Assembly (NCBI GenBank): GCA_900473685.1
Contig: UCNE01000016.1
Location: 1-64,000, forward strand
From: Hyphomicrobiales bacterium
GTDB taxonomy: Bacteria > Pseudomonadota > Alphaproteobacteria > Rhizobiales > Rhizobiaceae
DNA length: 64,000 bases
Reading direction: 5' to 3'
The position numbers and the translations under genes are program-made. A model generated the notes under the pieces. That model made no database searches and was not told the origin of the DNA. It was given only the letters and a program-made list of their open reading frames with translations. Shown here piece after piece: positions 1-8,924 of the stretch (positions are counted from its first letter, which is position 1; each line of letters opens with the position of its first letter).

Positions 1-152
1 TGAAATTTCTTATAAGTCGCTGTTTTATATGATGTATTTTAAACGGCCGGCGCGAACACTTAAAAAGCCGGCGAATTAACCCGCTTTTAACCCTTGGCGG
101 GAGCGCGAGGCGTACTTTCGGGGTGATCGGGACCAAACCTCTTACAGGCTGC

Positions 153-866
153 TCATTTTCGCGCAGCGAGCTGCGACGATTCCACATCTAAAAACCGCTT
201 GTGACCGAGATGCCCGGCACCATCCTGGATATCGGCCGTTATGGCTGCCCTGAGAGCCGTTGCGTCCTTATCTGCAATCGCCTCCAGGGCCTGGACGTGG
301 CGATCGACACGGTAGCTCTCGTCGAGGTTCTCGGTTGCCTCGCGCATGAACGGGCCAAGCCGCAACCAGACGGATTCGATCAGCGGCAAAAGAACGGCCG
401 ACGAGCGGACCTCATAGAGACAGCGGTGGAACGCGAAATTGGCCTCGATGCCCTGCTCGATATTGCCGGCCTTGTAGGCGACATCGATCTCGTCATCGAG
501 TTGCTGCAGACGCGCCAGCCGCAGGTAGTCGATGAAGGGCAGGGCGCGCTCGGCTGCGACAGTCTCGAGCGCGATGCGCGCGGCAATGATCTCGTCGAAT
601 TTATCCGGATCGATATCGGGAACCCGGACACGGCGATTGTCGAGGTGCTCAAGCGCGCCATCGGCGACAAGCCTGTGCAACGCTTCGCGGACCGGCATCG
701 CACTGACCTGCAGCATTTCGGCGATACCCTGAATGGTCACCGGCAGCCCGGGTGGAAAGCGGCCGGTCATGATGGCCTGACGCAGGCATCGATAGACCCA
801 TTGCTTCATCGATTCCATTGGCAGCTTGCTGAGCGAAACCAGCCCGATCGCATCCATCTGTTTCAA
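153..866 (-). CDS. GntR-family (FadR/VanR-type) transcriptional regulator
   Basis: A 237-residue regulator with an N-terminal winged helix-turn-helix (the stretch IQGIAEMLQVSAMPVREALH is typical of GntR proteins) and an all-helical FCD-type ligand domain (about residues 90-220, with E-A-N-F-A-F-H and H-x-x-A-L-x-A motifs). I place the start at a TTG at 866, because GGGGAGGA lies 8 nt upstream of it. The first ATG, at 857, would be too far from that site. It is divergent from the glutamine-synthetase operon and faces a strong palindrome at 1019-1049, so it probably controls that operon and itself. The ligand is unknown; an amine or amino-acid intermediate fits the neighbours. Confidence 0.88.
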   Translation of the reverse strand: MKQMDAIGLVSLSKLPMESMKQWVYRCLRQAIMTGRFPPGLPVTIQGIAEMLQVSAMPVREALHRLVADGALEHLDNRRVRVPDIDPDKFDEIIAARIALETVAAERALPFIDYLRLARLQQLDDEIDVAYKAGNIEQGIEANFAFHRCLYEVRSSAVLLPLIESVWLRLGPFMREATENLDESYRVDRHVQALEAIADKDATALRAAITADIQDGAGHLGHKRFLDVESSQLAARK

Positions 867-1018
867 AAGCTCTGATCCTCCCCTGCTTCTTCGTATCAAT
901 ATGGGCAATCCGAGGTCCGGTCGAGGTGCGATTTCTCTTTGCGCGTGCCCTTTTCGACACCTCACTCCGGTCACTGCGATTGACGCTCTCTTCCCCGCAA
1001 TTCGATAGCCCTTTGCAA

Positions 1019-1049
1019 TTTGATCATATTACGAACTATAATGATCAAA
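1019..1049. promoter_or_regulatory. Candidate GntR operator (inverted repeat)
   Basis: A perfect inverted repeat, TTTGATCAT and ATGATCAAA, is separated by 13 nt in the AT-rich 348-nt gap between the divergent GntR gene and the glutamine-synthetase gene. The position and symmetry suit a dimeric GntR protein. Apart from this site I see no other feature in 867-1214. Confidence 0.6.
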
Positions 1050-1214
1050 ATAAATTGCAAGCACGCAGCGATCTCGATGGCCGGGCTCGCAACGCAGACC
1101 CGGCCAAACGGTCTTCGGTGAGGAAGCCGGGTTCGTGACTGCTGCCAATATTGCAACAGACCGCCACGCCCGGCGACTTCACGTTACCGGGCAGCGGCAC
1201 AAAACTGGTGGACA

Positions 1215-2573
1215 ATGATAGATGAGAATGAAGCGTCTGATTTTATAAGCAGCAATCCCGACATCGAAGTGCTGGAAGCCTTCGTCATCGACGTCAATGG
1301 CGTGCCGCGCGGCAAGTGGATTCCGCGCGAGCGGGCGTTGGATGTACTGATGAAGGGGATGGCCATTCCCCGCTCCGTCTACGCGCTCGACATCTGGGGC
1401 CGTGATGTCAATGCGGCCGGCCTGGCGGAGGGAACCGGCGATCCCGACGGCCTGTGCTTTCCCGTTCCGGGCACGCTGTCGCGGGTGACCTGGCTCAACC
1501 GCCCGACAGCGCAAGTCCTGCTCAGCATGAAGAACCCCGATGGTACCGGCTTCTACAGCGATCCGCGCCAGACGCTCGTCGACGTGATGCAGCGCTTTGC
1601 CAAGTTGAAGCTGACGCCGGTCGTGGCGACCGAGCTGGAATTCTACCTGATCGACCCCGTCCGCTCGGCCCTCGACCCTGTCCGGCCGCCCAATACCCGC
1701 GAGGGCCGCTGGCACACCGGGCAGACGCAGGTCCTGTCGATTTCGGAACTGCAGGATTTCGAGCATGTTTTCCATGACATTGCCGCCGCTTGCCGCGCCC
1801 AGGGCGTGCCCGCCGATACGACGCTGCGTGAAAACGGCCCGGGGCAATACGAGATCAACCTCAACCATGTGCCGGACGCACTCAAGGCCGCCGACTATGC
1901 CGTGTTGTTGAAACGCATCGTCAAAGGCGTTGCCCGCAGGCACGATCTCGACGCCACGTTCATGGCCAAGCCTTATGGAATGCAGGCCGGCTCCGGCATG
2001 CATGTGCATTTCTCCATTCTCGACGAGGAGGGACGCAACATTTTTGTTGGGGAAGACGGACCATCCGAAACGTTGATGCACGCGGTCGGCGGACTTCTTG
2101 AAAACATGGGCGACAGCCTGGCTGTGTTTGCGCCGCACCTCAATTCCTACCGACGCCTGCGGCCCAGTGAACATGCGCCGACTTACGCCTCCTGGGGATT
2201 CGACAACCGGTCCGCAGCGGTGCGGGTGATCACCGCGAGCAAGCCTGCGACCCGCATCGAGCATCGCGTCGCGGGGTCCGATAGCAATCCCTATCTGGTT
2301 CTGGCGATGATCCTTGGCGCGGCGCTGACCGGCATGAGAGAAAAAACCAGGCCGGGCGGCGCGGTTACCGGCGACGATCACGCCGTCAGCCATCAGCCCC
2401 TGCCGACCAATTGGGACTATGCATTGCAAAGTTTCGCCCGGTCCGGTTTTGCCTATGCGACGCTCGGGCCTCAATACCGGTCGCTCTACACGGCCTGCAA
2501 GCGGCAGGAACTTTCGGAATTCTCCCTCAGAGTGACGGACGTCGAATATGACGCCTATATCAGGACGGTCTGA
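1215..2573 (+). CDS. Glutamine synthetase family protein (gamma-glutamyl-amine ligase, PuuA-like)
   Basis: The 452-residue protein has the glutamine-synthetase fold: an N-terminal beta-grasp region (G-x-P-R-G-K motif near residues 29-34), the E-x-E-F-Y metal/glutamate signature (near 142), and the ATP-site stretch around 255-275 (K-P-Y-G-M-Q-A-G-S-G-M-H-V-H). It belongs to the shorter family that ligates glutamate to amines rather than the GlnA ammonia enzyme. The FAD oxidase starts 1 nt after its stop and an aminotransferase follows, the arrangement of gamma-glutamylated polyamine breakdown. The exact amine cannot be read from sequence. GGTGG just upstream of ATG 1215 serves as ribosome site. 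Confidence 0.9.
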   Translation: MIDENEASDFISSNPDIEVLEAFVIDVNGVPRGKWIPRERALDVLMKGMAIPRSVYALDIWGRDVNAAGLAEGTGDPDGLCFPVPGTLSRVTWLNRPTAQVLLSMKNPDGTGFYSDPRQTLVDVMQRFAKLKLTPVVATELEFYLIDPVRSALDPVRPPNTREGRWHTGQTQVLSISELQDFEHVFHDIAAACRAQGVPADTTLRENGPGQYEINLNHVPDALKAADYAVLLKRIVKGVARRHDLDATFMAKPYGMQAGSGMHVHFSILDEEGRNIFVGEDGPSETLMHAVGGLLENMGDSLAVFAPHLNSYRRLRPSEHAPTYASWGFDNRSAAVRVITASKPATRIEHRVAGSDSNPYLVLAMILGAALTGMREKTRPGGAVTGDDHAVSHQPLPTNWDYALQSFARSGFAYATLGPQYRSLYTACKRQELSEFSLRVTDVEYDAYIRTV

Positions 2574-2574
2574 C

Positions 2575-3870
2575 ATGAAAATCGCCCCCACCAATCCCGG
2601 CCACGCGCCGTCCTGGTACGCGGCCTCGGCAAACGACCGGCGCCTGCGGCCCATCCTGCAAGGCGAGACTTCGGCGGATGTCTGTATCATCGGCTCAGGC
2701 TTTACCGGTATTTCGGCGGCGCTGGAGCTGGCGGAACGCGACTTTTCCGTCGTAGTGCTCGAAGGCGAACGGATCGGTTACGGTGCTTCCGGGCGCAATG
2801 GCGGCCAGATCGTCAATGGCTATAGCCGCGACCTGGAGACGATCGCCAAGCGCTACGGGCCGGAAAAGGCCTCGAAACTGGCGGCTATGTCGCTGGAGGG
2901 TGGCAATATCATCCGCGAGCGCGTGGCGAAATACGCGATCAACTGCGATCTGGTCGACGGTGGGTTCTTCGCTGCTTTCACCGACAAGCAGATGCGCGAA
3001 ATGGCGGACCACCGTGCGCATTGGCAGGCGCGCGGCCATACCGGTCTCGACATGGTATCCAAGGCAGACGTTGGCAAATATGTCCACAGCGGCCGCTACG
3101 CCGGCGGCATGATCGACCGGCTCGGCGGACATATTCACCCGCTCAACCTCGTGCTTGGCGAAGCCGCCGCTTTTGAAAGTCTTGGCGGCCGGATTTTCGA
3201 AAGTTCGCGTGTGATCGCCGTCGATAAGGGACCTTCTCCCGTGGTGCGGACGCGGACAGGTTCGGTGCGGGCGAAATATGTGCTTGTCTGCGGCAACGCC
3301 TATCTCGGTGAACTCCTGCCGGAGATCGGCGGCCGGATGATGCCGGTTTCAAGCCAGGTACTGGCGACGGAACCGCTTGAGGCCGGACTGATCGGGAGCC
3401 TGCTGCCTGCCAACTATTGCGTCGAGGATGCCAATTACGTTCTCGATTACTACCGCCGCACCGCAGACAACCGGCTGCTGTACGGCGGCGGTATCGGTTA
3501 TGACGGCCAGGATCCGAAGGATCTGACCGCAGTCATCCGCCCGAACATGCTGAAGACCTTTCCACAACTGGCAAAAGTGAAGATCGATTATGCCTGGAGC
3601 GGTAATTTCGCCCTGACGCTGACCCGCATTCCACATATGGGCAGGCTGTCCGACACGGTCTATTTTTCCCATGGCGACAGCGGACATGGCGTCACCACCA
3701 CGCACCTGCTGGGCAAGATCCTCGGCGAAATGGTGTCCGGTCATGCGGAACGCTACGATGTCTGGAGCGCGCTGCCCAACCTTCCATTCCCCGGCGGCAA
3801 GACTTTTCGCGTTCCGCTTACCATGCTCGGTGCCTGGTGGTACGGGCTGCGCGACAGGCTCGGCCTTTGA
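2575..3870 (+). CDS. FAD-dependent amine/amino-acid oxidoreductase (PuuB/OrdL/DadA family)
   Basis: A 431-residue DAO-fold flavoprotein. The N-terminal dinucleotide motif G-S-G-F-T-G-I-S lies near residues 39-46, followed by the characteristic G-A-S-G-R-N-G-G-Q segment that wraps the flavin. The C-terminal region (H-G-D-S-G-H-G-V-T) closes the FAD site. The family includes gamma-glutamylputrescine oxidase and D-amino-acid dehydrogenases. The ATG at 2575 is 1 nt after the ligase stop, implying translational coupling, so it most likely oxidises the gamma-glutamyl-amine made upstream. No signal peptide or membrane segment is visible. Confidence 0.88.
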   Translation: MKIAPTNPGHAPSWYAASANDRRLRPILQGETSADVCIIGSGFTGISAALELAERDFSVVVLEGERIGYGASGRNGGQIVNGYSRDLETIAKRYGPEKASKLAAMSLEGGNIIRERVAKYAINCDLVDGGFFAAFTDKQMREMADHRAHWQARGHTGLDMVSKADVGKYVHSGRYAGGMIDRLGGHIHPLNLVLGEAAAFESLGGRIFESSRVIAVDKGPSPVVRTRTGSVRAKYVLVCGNAYLGELLPEIGGRMMPVSSQVLATEPLEAGLIGSLLPANYCVEDANYVLDYYRRTADNRLLYGGGIGYDGQDPKDLTAVIRPNMLKTFPQLAKVKIDYAWSGNFALTLTRIPHMGRLSDTVYFSHGDSGHGVTTTHLLGKILGEMVSGHAERYDVWSALPNLPFPGGKTFRVPLTMLGAWWYGLRDRLGL

Positions 3871-3982
3871 TGTCAATCGAAGCGACGGCAAAACCGTATT
3901 GCCGCATCGGCAGCCGGCGGATATCGTCGGCATGGACAAGCAACCGGTTTCCGCGAAAGACCATCTTATGACGGAGGATACA

Positions 3983-4090
3983 GTGCGCAGAGAGCATGAA
4001 TTTGTTTCCACGCCATCGGCGCGGACGCTTCATGCCGAACTGATGTTGCTGTGTGCCCGTATCGGCTATTCCCCACCCGTGTCCATCTGA
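3983..4090 (+). CDS. Short leader-like ORF (35 aa) ahead of the aminotransferase gene
   Basis: A GTG-initiated frame of 35 codons is preceded by GGAGG at a good distance (5 nt). It contains R-T-L-H-A-E-L-M-L-L-C-A-R-I-G-Y and ends 36 nt before the aminotransferase ATG. It resembles no functional protein I know. The strong ribosome site, small size and position suggest a regulatory upstream ORF. The H-x-E-L...C pattern loosely recalls actinobacterial cysteine leader peptides, but that comparison is weak. An in-frame ATG at 3932 would give 52 aa but lacks a ribosome site. Confidence 0.35.
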   Translation: MRREHEFVSTPSARTLHAELMLLCARIGYSPPVSI

Positions 4091-4121
4091 CCTTGTTTCA
4101 CCACACGCCAGAAAATCAAGG
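4091..4121 (+). promoter_or_regulatory. Possible RBS-sequestering stem after the leader ORF
   Basis: CCTTG at 4091-4095, directly after the leader stop codon, is complementary to CAAGG at 4117-4121, which overlaps the aminotransferase ribosome site AAGGA. A ribosome finishing the leader would cover the first arm and free the second. The stem is only 5 bp, so this is a suggestion. Confidence 0.25.
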
Positions 4122-4126
4122 ACACG

Positions 4127-5518
4127 ATGATGACCCTTTCGAACCACAAATATTCCCTGCCGGAGCTGCAGGCGCAGGATGCTGCGCATTTCCTCCACCC
4201 TTTCACCGATCATAAAGAACTGCGCACCCAAGGGTCCCGCATGATCGTGCGCGGCGAAGGGCCTTATGTGTACGATAGCGAAGGCGGTGAACTTCTCGAT
4301 GCGATGGCCGGGCTCTGGTGCGTCAACATCGGGTATGGCCGCGACGAACTGGCGGATGTTGCCGCCGCACAGATGCGTGAACTGCCATACTACAATGCCT
4401 TCTTCAAATGTGCGACGCCCGCCCCGGTGCAGCTGTCCGCCAAGCTTGCGGAGATCGCTCCGCCGAATATCAACCAGGTCTTCTACGGCTCCTCCGGTTC
4501 GGAATCGAACGATACCGCCGTTCGTCTCGTTCGCCATTATTGGGCGCTCGAGGGCAAGCCGGAAAAAAACATCATCATCTCCCGCAACAATGCCTATCAC
4601 GGATCGACTGTCGCCGGTGCCTCGCTCGGCGGCATGAGCCATATGCACAAGCAGCTGGGTGGCATGGTTCCCAACATCATCCATGTGATGGAACCCTATG
4701 CCTATGAGCTTGCTCTGCCGGGGGAGAGCGATGATGATTTTGGCCTGCGGGCGGCGCGCGCCATCGAGGAAGCGATCCTTGCCGCGGGCGCCGACAAGGT
4801 GGCTGCCTTCATCGGCGAACCGATCATGGGGGCAGGGGGCGTGCGGATACCGCCCGCAAGCTACTGGCCGGAAGTCCAGCGGATCTGCAGGAAATACGAT
4901 ATCCTCCTGATGCTCGATGAAGTCATTACCGGTTACGGCCGGACCGGCGAATGGTTCACAGCCACCACGTTCGGCATCGAGGCAGACACGATCACGACCG
5001 CAAAGGCGCTGACCTCCGGCTATCAGCCGCTGTCGGCGCTCCTGGTCGGGGACCGGATCGCCGCCACGCTGGTGGAAAAGGGCGGAGAATTTAACCACGG
5101 CTACACCTATTCCGGCCACCCAGTGTGCTGCGCGGTCGCCTTGAAGAACCTGGAAATCATTGAGAATGAAGGGCTTGTCGAGCGGGTTCGGACCGATACC
5201 GGCCCCTATCTTGCCAAGGAGCTTGCCAGACGGCTGAACGATCATCCGCTGGTCGGGCAGACACGGTCGATCGGGCTGATGGGCGCCGTCGAGATCGTCC
5301 GGGACAAGGCTGAACGGACGCGCTTCAAACCGGACGGATCCGCCGCGATCAAGGTGCGGGATCACGCCGTCCGGAACGGCTTGATGATCCGTGCGACGGG
5401 CGACACGCTGATCATGTCACCGCCACTGGTCTGGACCCGCGAAACAATCGACCTCGCCTTAAATCGCCTGCTGGTGGCCCTTGACCTTGCCGAAGCCGAT
5501 CTGGCTCCGCTTCGATAG
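4127..5518 (+). CDS. Class III (omega) PLP-dependent aminotransferase, SpuC/polyamine:pyruvate-like
   Basis: The 463-residue enzyme is of normal length for the family. It shows the phosphate-binding G-S-S-G-S-E-S-N-D-T (121-130), the conserved aspartate in L-M-L-D-E-V-I-T-G-Y-G-R-T-G (D264) and the Schiff-base lysine in T-A-K-A-L-T-S-G-Y (K293). Related enzymes move the terminal amino group of putrescine, beta-alanine or similar amines to pyruvate. It lies 257 nt after the oxidase, behind a small leader ORF, so it may be regulated separately while serving the same pathway. Two ATGs overlap at 4127 and 4130; either may be used. Confidence 0.9.
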   Translation: MMTLSNHKYSLPELQAQDAAHFLHPFTDHKELRTQGSRMIVRGEGPYVYDSEGGELLDAMAGLWCVNIGYGRDELADVAAAQMRELPYYNAFFKCATPAPVQLSAKLAEIAPPNINQVFYGSSGSESNDTAVRLVRHYWALEGKPEKNIIISRNNAYHGSTVAGASLGGMSHMHKQLGGMVPNIIHVMEPYAYELALPGESDDDFGLRAARAIEEAILAAGADKVAAFIGEPIMGAGGVRIPPASYWPEVQRICRKYDILLMLDEVITGYGRTGEWFTATTFGIEADTITTAKALTSGYQPLSALLVGDRIAATLVEKGGEFNHGYTYSGHPVCCAVALKNLEIIENEGLVERVRTDTGPYLAKELARRLNDHPLVGQTRSIGLMGAVEIVRDKAERTRFKPDGSAAIKVRDHAVRNGLMIRATGDTLIMSPPLVWTRETIDLALNRLLVALDLAEADLAPLR

Positions 5519-5669
5519 AAACTGAACCGGCCGCTGCCATGCCCGATGGCGAGGCTGCGGCCGTTGTCAGCTTCTCGATCTGTATGCCGCATCGGTCAAA
5601 AACCGTACAATGCGGCGCACCTTGCTCAATCGTTTCCAAGCGCAGGTCGCGCTCAAAAAGGATATTTCG

Positions 5670-6725
5670 ATGCACTCGCACCTCCCATCGGAAAAAGCTC
5701 TCGTCCCGTTTGTCAGCGTCGCCAACATGATGCGCCTTGTTCATGCTGTTGGCATCGAGACCGTGATGGTGGAATTGGCTGATGTAATCGAAGCCGATTT
5801 CCGGCGGTGGGACCTGTTCGATAAGACGCCCCGCATTGCCTCGCATTCCAAGGAAGGCGTCATCGAGCTGATGCCGACCTCGGACGGCGAGATCTACAGC
5901 TTCAAATATGTCAACGGCCATCCGAAGAACATGGCGCAGGGTTTGCAGACAGTCACGGCTTTCGGGCTGCTGGCGGAAGTTTCCACCGGCTATCCCGTCC
6001 TGTTAACCGAGATGACGCTGCTGACGGCGCTTCGCACAGCCGCCACCTCGGCAATGGTCGCCAGGCATCTTGCGCCGAAAGGCGCGCGCACCATGGCCAT
6101 CATCGGCAACGGCGCACAGGCGGAATTCCAGGCGCTGGCCTTCAAGGCGGTGTGCGGCATCGACCATGTGCAACTCTACGACATCGATCCGCTGGCAACG
6201 TCAAAGGCTGTCCGCAACCTCGCTCACTCAGGCTTGAAGGTGACCGCCTGCACCTCGTCGCAAGCCGCGATCGAAGGCGCCGGCATCATCACCACCTGCA
6301 CGGCCGACAAGCAGTTTGCCACCATTCTGACAGACAACATGGTTGGTGCTGGGGTCCATATCAACGCCGTCGGCGGTGATTGTCCGGGCAAGACCGAGCT
6401 GCATCACGACATTCTCAGCCGTGCCGACACGTTTGTGGAATTCACGCCGCAGACGCGCATCGAGGGAGAGATACAGCAGATGCCGCCCGAGTATCCGGTA
6501 ACCGAGATGTGGAAGGTTGTTAACGGCGAGGCCATCGGCCGCCGTGACCCCGCCCAGATCACACTGTTCGACAGCGTCGGGTTTGCGATCGAGGATTTTT
6601 CAGCGCTGCGATATATCCGCAGCAAGTTGAATGGAACGGGTTTTTACCAGGATCTCGACATGATCGCCGATCCGGACGACCCGCGTGACCTGTTCGGCAT
6701 GCTGCAGCGCTCGGAGAAAGAATAA
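5670..6725 (+). CDS. Ornithine cyclodeaminase family protein
   Basis: A 351-residue member of the ornithine cyclodeaminase/mu-crystallin family, which binds NAD(H). The substrate-binding region Y-S-F-K-Y-V-N-G-H-P-K-N, the Rossmann motif G-N-G-A-Q-A-E-F-Q and the catalytic-aspartate segment G-G-D-C-P-G-K-T-E-L are all present. The start at ATG 5670 is chosen because AAAAGGA precedes it by 7 nt; an upstream extension to 5610 has no ribosome site. Conversion of L-ornithine to proline plus ammonia would connect this operon to putrescine/ornithine metabolism. Some family members act on other amino acids. A strong terminator follows. Confidence 0.88.
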   Translation: MHSHLPSEKALVPFVSVANMMRLVHAVGIETVMVELADVIEADFRRWDLFDKTPRIASHSKEGVIELMPTSDGEIYSFKYVNGHPKNMAQGLQTVTAFGLLAEVSTGYPVLLTEMTLLTALRTAATSAMVARHLAPKGARTMAIIGNGAQAEFQALAFKAVCGIDHVQLYDIDPLATSKAVRNLAHSGLKVTACTSSQAAIEGAGIITTCTADKQFATILTDNMVGAGVHINAVGGDCPGKTELHHDILSRADTFVEFTPQTRIEGEIQQMPPEYPVTEMWKVVNGEAIGRRDPAQITLFDSVGFAIEDFSALRYIRSKLNGTGFYQDLDMIADPDDPRDLFGMLQRSEKE

Positions 6726-6762
6726 GGTCATCGACCGGGCCGAACGCGCGTTTGTTCGACAT

Positions 6763-6788
6763 GAGGGGCGCCGTAGCCGGCGCCCCTC
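6763..6788. terminator. Bidirectional-looking terminator hairpin
   Basis: A perfect 10-bp GC-rich stem (GAGGGGCGCC / GGCGCCCCTC) with a 6-nt loop lies between the convergent ornithine cyclodeaminase gene and the RuBisCO-like gene, whose stops are 71 nt apart. There is no long T-run on either side. Confidence 0.65.
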
Positions 6789-6796
6789 AATCAAAG

Positions 6797-7921
6797 TCAT
6801 CTGCCAGTGCGAACAGCGTCGATAAGCTTTCGGCAGGCAGCGGGAAGGTCGGACTTTTCGCGCAGAAGCGCACCACCAATCAAATACATCACGGTATCGC
6901 CATAGGCATCGCGCATTTCCGGTACACGTTCGAAGGTCATGCCGCCACCGGGGGCAGGGAGGATCGGTTTCAAACCGCCGAGATCGCTGGTGCAGCCATC
7001 GACGATCGCCAGGCACTCATCCCGCGAGAAGCTGAAACGGCCACCGAAGTTCGGATAGATCACAGCATCAACCCCCATCAGTCGCTGCAGAACCCCGTAG
7101 AAGAAGCGATGGGAAAAGCCGGTGGTCGGGGTGATGACGTTGGTGCCGCCGAAAGTCGGATGGGAAACGATCGGCAAGGCAAAGTCCGGGTTGGCGGCCA
7201 GTGCTCGCGATACGTCGAAACCGACCAGGGATGGCGCCAGCATGACACCACCGGCTCCCATCTCCTTGGCCATGAAAGCGCGCTCGAATATCTGGTCGGA
7301 CGGCCCGGTGATGTTCGGCACATAGGTGGTCGCAAAGCCGGTCTTTGCATTGGCGTCACCGATGGCATCGGTGCAGGCTTTCACACGCTCGGCAAACGGC
7401 GATGTCTTCTGGTTGGCAAGGCCATGGTCGTCCTTGACATAGTCCATTCCGCCTAACGCAAACTGACCGGCGAGCCCGGCAAGTTCGGCTGTGGAGAGGC
7501 CGACAGGCTTGATGGCCGACATCAGGATCGGCCCCTGTTTGACACCGGTGCGCTGGCGCAGCCCCGGTATTCCGAACCGGGGACCGGACACCAGCTTGAT
7601 GATCGCGGGCGACAGCGTCATCGTCTCGACGCGGGTCTGTGTCCGGATCGAGGAATTGCCGAAGACGATGTTCAGCAATTGCGGAAAGTCGTCACCAATA
7701 TCGTCTTCGCTATAGGAGATTTCCGTGAGGAATCCGCCACGCCTATCGGTGCAGGGTAGGACGCTTTCGATCTGCCCGAGAATCTCGTCTTCGATATAAC
7801 CGGCCGGCACGATATCGCGCGGGATTTCCACCGTCTGCTCGACCGCGATCTCCAGCGCACGGGCACGGGCATCTGCCTCTGTTGCCACGCCAATCCAGTA
7901 CGTCACCGAAAAACGGGCCAT
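6797..7921 (-). CDS. RuBisCO-like protein (form IV)
   Basis: A 374-residue member of the RuBisCO large-chain superfamily, shorter than true RuBisCO (about 470). K138 in I-K-P-V-G-L corresponds to RuBisCO K175. K163-D164-D165-H166 corresponds to K201-D202-D203-E204, so the carbamylation lysine and one metal ligand remain while E204 is a histidine. H254 (S-H-P-T) may match H294. The loop-6 lysine motif is missing, so carboxylation of ribulose bisphosphate is not expected. It is the last gene of a tight mtnK-mtnA-transketolase operon, and its start overlaps the preceding stop. Known relatives isomerise or enolise methylthioribulose phosphates, or decarboxylate 3-oxo sugar-acid phosphates (OiaX). 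I infer that it acts on the MtnA product. Confidence 0.88.
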   Translation of the reverse strand: MARFSVTYWIGVATEADARARALEIAVEQTVEIPRDIVPAGYIEDEILGQIESVLPCTDRRGGFLTEISYSEDDIGDDFPQLLNIVFGNSSIRTQTRVETMTLSPAIIKLVSGPRFGIPGLRQRTGVKQGPILMSAIKPVGLSTAELAGLAGQFALGGMDYVKDDHGLANQKTSPFAERVKACTDAIGDANAKTGFATTYVPNITGPSDQIFERAFMAKEMGAGGVMLAPSLVGFDVSRALAANPDFALPIVSHPTFGGTNVITPTTGFSHRFFYGVLQRLMGVDAVIYPNFGGRFSFSRDECLAIVDGCTSDLGGLKPILPAPGGGMTFERVPEMRDAYGDTVMYLIGGALLREKSDLPAACRKLIDAVRTGR

Positions 7922-8922
7922 TACAGTGCCTCCGCTTTCTGGGCCGAATGCACGGTGTCGATCCGCACGGCTTCAAGCTCCGCGTCGTCGATATCGAGAT
8001 TCTTGCCGAGCAGCTGACCGATGGCGGAGACCAGGGCGCTGGCATCGAGCCCGTATTTCTTCATCAGGTATGGTTTGGAAGCGCCATGCGCGAAGGTATC
8101 CTGCAGGCCGAGGCGCCGCAGTTTGACGCCGAGGCCTTCTTCCGCAAGGATTTCCGCCACCAGCGAACCGAGGCCGCCATTGATGGTGTGGTTCTCCAGC
8201 GTCACAACGCCCTTCTTGCCGCGTGCTGCCTTGATCAGACCCTCGCGGTCGAAGGGTTTCAGGGTAGAGACATGCAGGTGGTGGATGCCGACACCACGAG
8301 CCTTCAACGGCTCTGCCGCACGCAGTGCCTCCTCGGTGCAAACACCCGCTGTCACGACAAGAACGTCGTCGCCTTCGCTGAGCGTACGTAGCTTGTTGAA
8401 TGCGAACGGCGTTGAAAACAATCGTGGCACTTCGCCGCGCAGGACGCGGACATAGACCGGGCCGTCGATGCTGTCGGCAACGTCAAGCACGGTTTCGACT
8501 TCGGTGGCGTCACCGCATTCGAGGATCGTCATGTTCGGAATGGCACGCATCACCGAGATGTCCTCGATCGCCTGATGAGTGATGCCACCCGGCGTGGTGA
8601 TGCCCGGCAGGAAACCCATCAATCGAACCTTGCGATTGGAGTAGGCGATCGAGTTGATCAATTGGTCATAGGGGCGGCGGTAGAGAAAAACCGAGAACGT
8701 ATGCAGGAACGGTCTGAAACCCTGCATGGCGAGGCCGCCGGCAAAGGACAGCATGTTCTGTTCGGCCATGCCGAGCGACAGGAACTGGTCCGGGTGCCGG
8801 TCGCGGAAGCCATCGACCTCGCAGGACGAGGTGAGGTCTGCGGACAGGCAGAGAATGTCCGGACGTGCGGTCGCGAAGGTTTCGAAAGCCTTGGCATAGG
8901 GACGGTTGACGATTTCGACCAT
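7921..8922 (-). CDS. Transketolase, C-terminal (pyrimidine-binding) subunit
   Basis: A 333-residue protein equal to the second half of transketolase/DXS. It has the pyrimidine-binding region with the glutamate of L-G-M-A-E-Q-N-M (near residue 55) that activates thiamine diphosphate, then the C-terminal domain (from about 190). It works only with the N-terminal subunit encoded immediately upstream (2-nt gap). Split transketolases are common in specialised sugar catabolism, for example AptAB for apulose phosphate. Its stop overlaps the RuBisCO-like start, which links the two steps. Donor and acceptor sugars are not deducible. Confidence 0.88.
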   Translation of the reverse strand: MVEIVNRPYAKAFETFATARPDILCLSADLTSSCEVDGFRDRHPDQFLSLGMAEQNMLSFAGGLAMQGFRPFLHTFSVFLYRRPYDQLINSIAYSNRKVRLMGFLPGITTPGGITHQAIEDISVMRAIPNMTILECGDATEVETVLDVADSIDGPVYVRVLRGEVPRLFSTPFAFNKLRTLSEGDDVLVVTAGVCTEEALRAAEPLKARGVGIHHLHVSTLKPFDREGLIKAARGKKGVVTLENHTINGGLGSLVAEILAEEGLGVKLRRLGLQDTFAHGASKPYLMKKYGLDASALVSAIGQLLGKNLDIDDAELEAVRIDTVHSAQKAEAL

Positions 8923-8924
8923 GA

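Noticed and set aside
1179..2690. A roughly 500-codon open frame antisense to the glutamine synthetase gene
   Set aside because: It is a by-product of GC-rich codon structure: no ribosome site and no recognisable domain, while the opposite strand encodes a clear enzyme.
3818..5365. A long open frame antisense to the aminotransferase gene
   Set aside because: Same reasoning; arginine- and histidine-rich translation without domains.
6797..7921. Genuine RuBisCO and a Calvin-cycle role
   Set aside because: E204 is replaced by histidine, the loop-6 lysine motif is absent, and there is no phosphoribulokinase or small subunit.
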